Source: Sipunculus nudus (lineage: Eukaryota; Annelida; Sipuncula; Golfingiida; Sipunculidae). From it: a stretch of DNA of 64,000 nt. Of the stretch, positions 59,861-64,000 are shown piece after piece. Positions within the stretch are counted from its first letter, which is position 1, and the number at the start of each line of letters is the position of its first letter. Made by a program: the position numbers and the translations under genes. The stretch spans positions 36,515,840 to 36,579,839 of the forward strand of contig CM049322.1 in the NCBI GenBank assembly GCA_026874595.1, given 5' to 3'. The notes under the pieces were generated by a model. That model had not been told where the DNA came from, made no database searches, and saw nothing but the letters and a program-made list of their open reading frames with translations.

Positions 59861-61965
59861 TTCTCCTTTGGAATGTTCTCTTCATATATTCACAAAATAT
59901 AGTATTATTACAATGTTAATTTCAAAATTATTGAAGATTTCCATAAAGATTGATTTAATCAAACTGGTAGAGTGTTTATACAGGTATCAGATAAGATTTT
60001 TCCATAAATAGCCATATGAAAAACAAAACACACAAATAAACAAACTGATATATTTTGACCTAATACATAGGTTACATACAAATACTGTATTTGCTTTGTT
60101 GTTTTGCAATGTTTTCAAATTTGTGATATTCACAAAAGGGAAATTATTGCACAAATAAATGTTCATTGTTTAAAGCAACTGAAGTCTAAATGCAAAGACT
60201 CATATTATAAAAACAACAGGTCCTGTTTGTTACCCATTATTCAAAGATTGCTTTTATAAATGATATCCAATTTTTCAAAGTAATGAATGACAATTTCTAT
60301 TCATTCAATGTTCACTTGGGTCCCTGTCAAATTGTTATGAATTTTCAAACTTATTATTTAATATATGAAAACCTTGCAAAACAATGAAATAAGTGAAAAT
60401 CATGAAAATTTAACCTAAAAAATATGAACTAAGCCAACTGCAGTAAACTCCAAAACAGAACTGCTGGCAGACAAAACACGACATAGTTTGAGTACTTTAT
60501 GAGACCCATAGTTCTCTGGATATAAAACCAAAGATCTGACCCAGATCTTGGACAATTATTTCAGACTCATTTGTCTAAGGATTAAAATGTCTTTAACTGA
60601 AGCATTAGCCCTCCACAAACTTGATTCAATGCCATTTCCTGGATGTTTCCCATAAATTTTCTAGCAAGAAGGAAGATTGATGAAACTCTGGACTGGCAAA
60701 TAAAGGAAAAGTTGAAGCAAGGGGACTTGTTGCTCACACACACAGGTTCATTAAGATAATTTACAGCATAACAAGTACTACTATTTTTACAGTAAAAGCA
60801 AAACATAACTCTAAATATGGACTGTTTCTAGAGTAATGCTCTAAGAAGTTTTAGTTTGTGTGTCAGTTCAATTTAAAAGAGGAATCTGCATGACAAGAAT
60901 GGAGGAACATGCCTGACAAAGAAACAAACTTATGCAAAATCTGAAATATATGCATTTATTTTCATCTGGGAAAATATTTGTTTTTGCTTTTTTCATTTCA
61001 TTTTAAGGGTGCCCATTCTTTTACCAAGCATATCATGTTTATAAGAAATATGAGGTGCTCCCCTAGAAATATAATAACATCTACCAAGGTATCATTCTTA
61101 AACCTTTTCTTCATGCCTGGACACAGTTGAAATAAACTTGCACTGGTGGGGTCTGCATAGATATAAACATTTTTATGTACAAACAGATATATGAGTTATC
61201 CTCCTTCTAAATTTGAAAAATTATACAAATATTCCATTAGCAGCATTATATGACATTGCAAAGTGTAAAATATTCCAAATTTATGGTTTATATTTACAAT
61301 TAACCTTTTCTTGATTTAACTTATATTTTAATAATTTCACAAATCATTTTCTAAAAGATAATCAAATGCTTTAATTTATCCAAAGAAGAAAGGTGTTCCA
61401 AAAGTCATGCTCCTAAAATTCTTTGGTATCACCAAAATTGGTTTTTTTAATACTTTTACTATATGCTGACAGACAAATAGAGGATTAAAAACATGGGTAA
61501 AAACATAATACTTGTCTAATTCACAGAAGTGAAAATCACCAAACAGTATCAATATCTCTCTCATTACTTACCTACAAAATTAATTGTAGCAGTTCTGAGT
61601 GCAGGTGGTTCTGTTCTTATCTGAGAAAAGATAACCTTACTTTGGGTTTGTATTAAATCACGATTGATCTGACAAAAAAGCTGGCCAAAGTTCACTGTAC
61701 ATGTCTGCCATCTGCCTCGGAAAGACAAAATGAAACCGGCCAAAGTTCATTGTCTATGTCTGGGATCTGTCTTGGAATCATACCACAGGCAGGTGATGTC
61801 AGGAACACTTATTTTCCACATTTTCCTGTGAACCTAGACATGAGATAGATCTAAAACCAGGCTAAAAATCCTATTAACAATTCAGATCAAAAGCAAACCC
61901 GTTCCTTGTAGAAAGTGTGATATCATAAATTTTGTTCATTTTCCATCCATGTTCTCTTGCCGTAG
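59861..61965. other. AT-rich DNA, possibly intronic
   Basis: Nothing coding is recognised. If the exon at 61966 is real, this would be the intron upstream of it. Confidence 0.3.
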
Positions 61966-62014
61966 AGAGGACATTGGCCAAATAGATGGCACTGTTTATT
62001 CCCCTGTGATGAAG
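61966..62014 (+). CDS. Candidate 49-nt internal exon (microexon)
   Basis: The segment is preceded by a long pyrimidine-rich stretch (about 61931-61965) ending CTCTTGCCGTAG, a strong acceptor. It is followed by ATGAAG|GTAAAT, a good donor. Between them one frame is open: a single base completing a split codon, then 16 codons giving EDIGQIDGTVYSPVMK. The other two phases are less suitable (one has an in-frame TAG). The peptide is polar with a Tyr in a TVYSP context. I do not recognise the protein. Short exons with long flanking introns are common in animal neuronal and cytoskeletal genes, which would fit a gene-poor, repeat-rich window. The call depends on splice signals only. Confidence 0.38.
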
Positions 62015-62997
62015 GTAAATAATATGATCAAAGCTGCAATACAATGGTGGTTTATTTTAAATAACAGATTCCAACTTTGGCTAGCAGAGGGCACTGGCTT
62101 CTGCATTATGATGATAATTAATATTTTGCACTTGGCATATGCAGATGTAGAAAATGTCAGAAATTTATAAAAGCAGATATTTTTTTTTCATTTAATTAGG
62201 ATATAAATATCTTAGATCTGTTTGTTGCTCTGTCAATCAAATTAAAATGAGGATGAAGAGTTACCATATTATTAAACTGAAATGTTATTGGTAATTAAGC
62301 CTTTTGAGTTTAAGAGAGAGTACTTACACAACCCAGAGTTATGAATAACCCAAATGCCATAATATGGCTGTCATTTAGACGTTAAAGCAAATATCTAAAG
62401 TTCTATCAAAATGAAGATAATAAATTTTTTATCATCCAGAAAAGTCTAGCAACTACAGGCCTTATCTTACACAGAAAGTTTTATTATTTTTATAAAAAAA
62501 ACTATATTATTGACTGAAAATAACTTAAATATTTACTTGTTTTTTTTGCAAATTCAACCCAATCTGGTTATATGCAGGTTGCATCGGTTTTAATAATAAC
62601 AAAATTTTCTGTAAAACTGGACTAAGAGCATTCTGAAAACAATGAACCTTCTAGCACCAGTAGTGACAAATAGAATTGTGTCCTGCAAATTAACAAATTG
62701 TTATATTTCTGTGTCACTGCAAGACTGCTAGGCTAAAATTGATACTGGAATTTCAAAAAAAGATAAGGAAAATTTGGCATTAGTATTAGAGCATGGAGCC
62801 ATTATGCGAACCTTTGAGAAAATACAGTAAAAAACTTATATGAGAAAACAAAAGAAAAGTAAGAGAATATTCTATACAGAATGTAAAATAAAAATAGTCA
62901 ACTGATGAAAAGGCAATAAATGAAAAGGCAATATGCAGGGAGATCAAACAGCAAATACATAGAAACAAACTATAAAATTTATTTAAAAAAGAAACCA
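62015..62997. other. AT-rich DNA
   Basis: Nothing could be supported in this interval. Confidence 0.35.
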
Positions 62998-63233
62998 CTG
63001 GAATACCTATTAAAAAGAGAAAAAAAGTATTAAAAAATATTAGCAAAAATAATGTCAGAGTAACAATTGGAGGCATGAATGGACTTGGGGGGGGGGGAAA
63101 TGGTGAATAAGGAATTGGAAAACCTATTAAAAAGAGAAAAAAAAGTTTAAAAATTATTACTAAAAATAATGGTCAGAGTAACATGGTGGGAAGAATGGAC
63201 TTGGGGGGGGGGGAACGGTAAATAAGGAATTAT
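62998..63233. repeat. Tandem duplication, about 117-bp unit, with G11 runs
   Basis: CCTATTAAAAAGAGAAAAAA, AAAAATAATG.TCAGAGTAAC, ATGGACTTG followed by 11 G (63087-63097 and 63203-63213) and TAAATAAGGAATT-like ends occur twice, about 90% identical. Confidence 0.93.
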
Positions 63234-63244
63234 CAAATTAATAT

Positions 63245-63480
63245 TTCATGCACAGATGGCACCGGGGTTATTCCACTGAAGATGTTAATCAGAATATATA
63301 TCCCGCTATTTCTATTGTATTTTATTTAAAAATATACACAGCATGTCATGTTCGGTGGCATCTGTCTCTGGGGAGTTGCCACGGAGACACCTGGGGGCTC
63401 TTTGGGGCACTAATTAGTGTTTCGATTTGTATCTATTACCAGCATCATGTCTTCATGTTTTTGCTTTATCCTGAGGTTTT
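63245..63480. promoter_or_regulatory. Candidate conserved regulatory element
   Basis: A GC-richer non-repetitive patch contains GCACTAATTAGTGTTTCGAT (homeodomain-type palindrome), GTTGCCACGGAGACACC and GAAGATGTTAATCAGAATAT. The GTTGCCACGGAGAC segment resembles an RFX-type X-box half-site arrangement. No other support. Confidence 0.28.
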
Positions 63481-64000
63481 CCTGCCTGTAGGGTAAAATA
63501 CGGGGAAATAGAACCTATTGATGTATCTAATTAATCCTTCTGTATTGCCACTGGAATGCTCCGTGAAAAATCAAAGCATCTGCTTTTTAATACTGCCATG
63601 ATGTCTCGCCACCCACTGGCAAGGCTTCCTAAAGTTTCTAATGATATAATGGAGCACATACAAAAAGAACAATAAAAACAGCTACAAATAAAAAAGGACA
63701 AGTAATTATCTCTTTATTATTCATGGAGTCTCTTTTTTATCCCTCAAGTGATGAAAGGTTAATAAGATCTGTGGTAATCTGTGTATTTTAAGCACAGAGA
63801 TGTTCAGTATCACCCACTTGTACTTCTTGTGATAGATACAAATACAGTACTTTGTAGTTTGACAAAACATTAAACAGTCAGTCTGTAATTTTTTACCACA
63901 ACCTTTCAGCTCCTTATGGGGAATAATCCCTGATGTTTCTAATAACAATGTTCAAGATATAGAAAAAAAAGGACATGGACTCAGGGGGAAAATAGCAGGG
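63481..64000. other. Unique DNA
   Basis: No feature could be supported in this interval. Confidence 0.4.

Overview
The window is AT-rich (about one third G+C by eye) animal nuclear DNA with no prokaryotic-style gene organisation: no operons, no ribosome binding sites, no long reading frame outside repeats. It is packed with microsatellites, minisatellites and short non-autonomous transposons. Several repeats have a style I associate with molluscs and other lophotrochozoans: tandem-core elements followed by an (ACGG)n stretch and a hairpin tail, dispersed AGGTCA-rich repeats, and degenerate tRNA-like SINE heads. I infer an intergenic or intronic segment of a lophotrochozoan, most likely mollusc, genome. 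Species cannot be named from the sequence.

Layout. 1-8.3 kb: unique AT-rich DNA with a (TA)n(CA)n microsatellite, a 44-bp minisatellite and a nested palindrome. 8.3-12 kb: a tandem-core element whose ~140-bp unit carries clustered nuclear-receptor half-sites (TGACCT), ending in an ACGG/hairpin tail; a second partial tail; a MITE. 17.2-17.8 kb: a hAT-type element with 8-bp target duplication. 20.8-22.1 kb: a second tandem-core element with the same hairpin tail. 23.7-25.5 kb: a MITE fragment and a 275-bp tandem-core element with a recurring GGTGG-NN-CCACC palindrome. 28.5-30 kb: a 47-bp minisatellite split by foreign DNA that itself holds a pogo/Tigger-like MITE. 31.9-33 kb: a TA-flanked inverted-repeat element. 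38.5-42.5 kb: a MITE copy, then a 3.5-kb minisatellite complex (28-, 33- and 24-bp periods) split by an 873-bp long-inverted-repeat element with a 10-bp target duplication. 45.5-46.7 kb: another tandem-core element with 13-bp inverted ends. 55.6-56 kb: a long (TA)n and a small MITE. 63-63.2 kb: a 117-bp tandem duplication with G runs.

Protein-coding content is scarce. The best candidates are a 49-nt internal exon at 61966-62014 (+) with good splice signals, and a 134-codon open frame at 50850-51254 (-) in a locally GC-richer patch. Neither product is recognised. A further open frame lies at 35181-35573 (+). Several non-repetitive patches with homeodomain-like sites (near 10.2, 22.4, 33.3, 57.1 and 63.4 kb) could be conserved regulatory elements; that can only be settled by cross-species alignment.

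The most notable structure is 38.99-42.54 kb: three related minisatellite periods, a segmental duplication inside them, and a Mutator-like foldback element whose unoccupied paralogous target site is preserved about 400 bp away.
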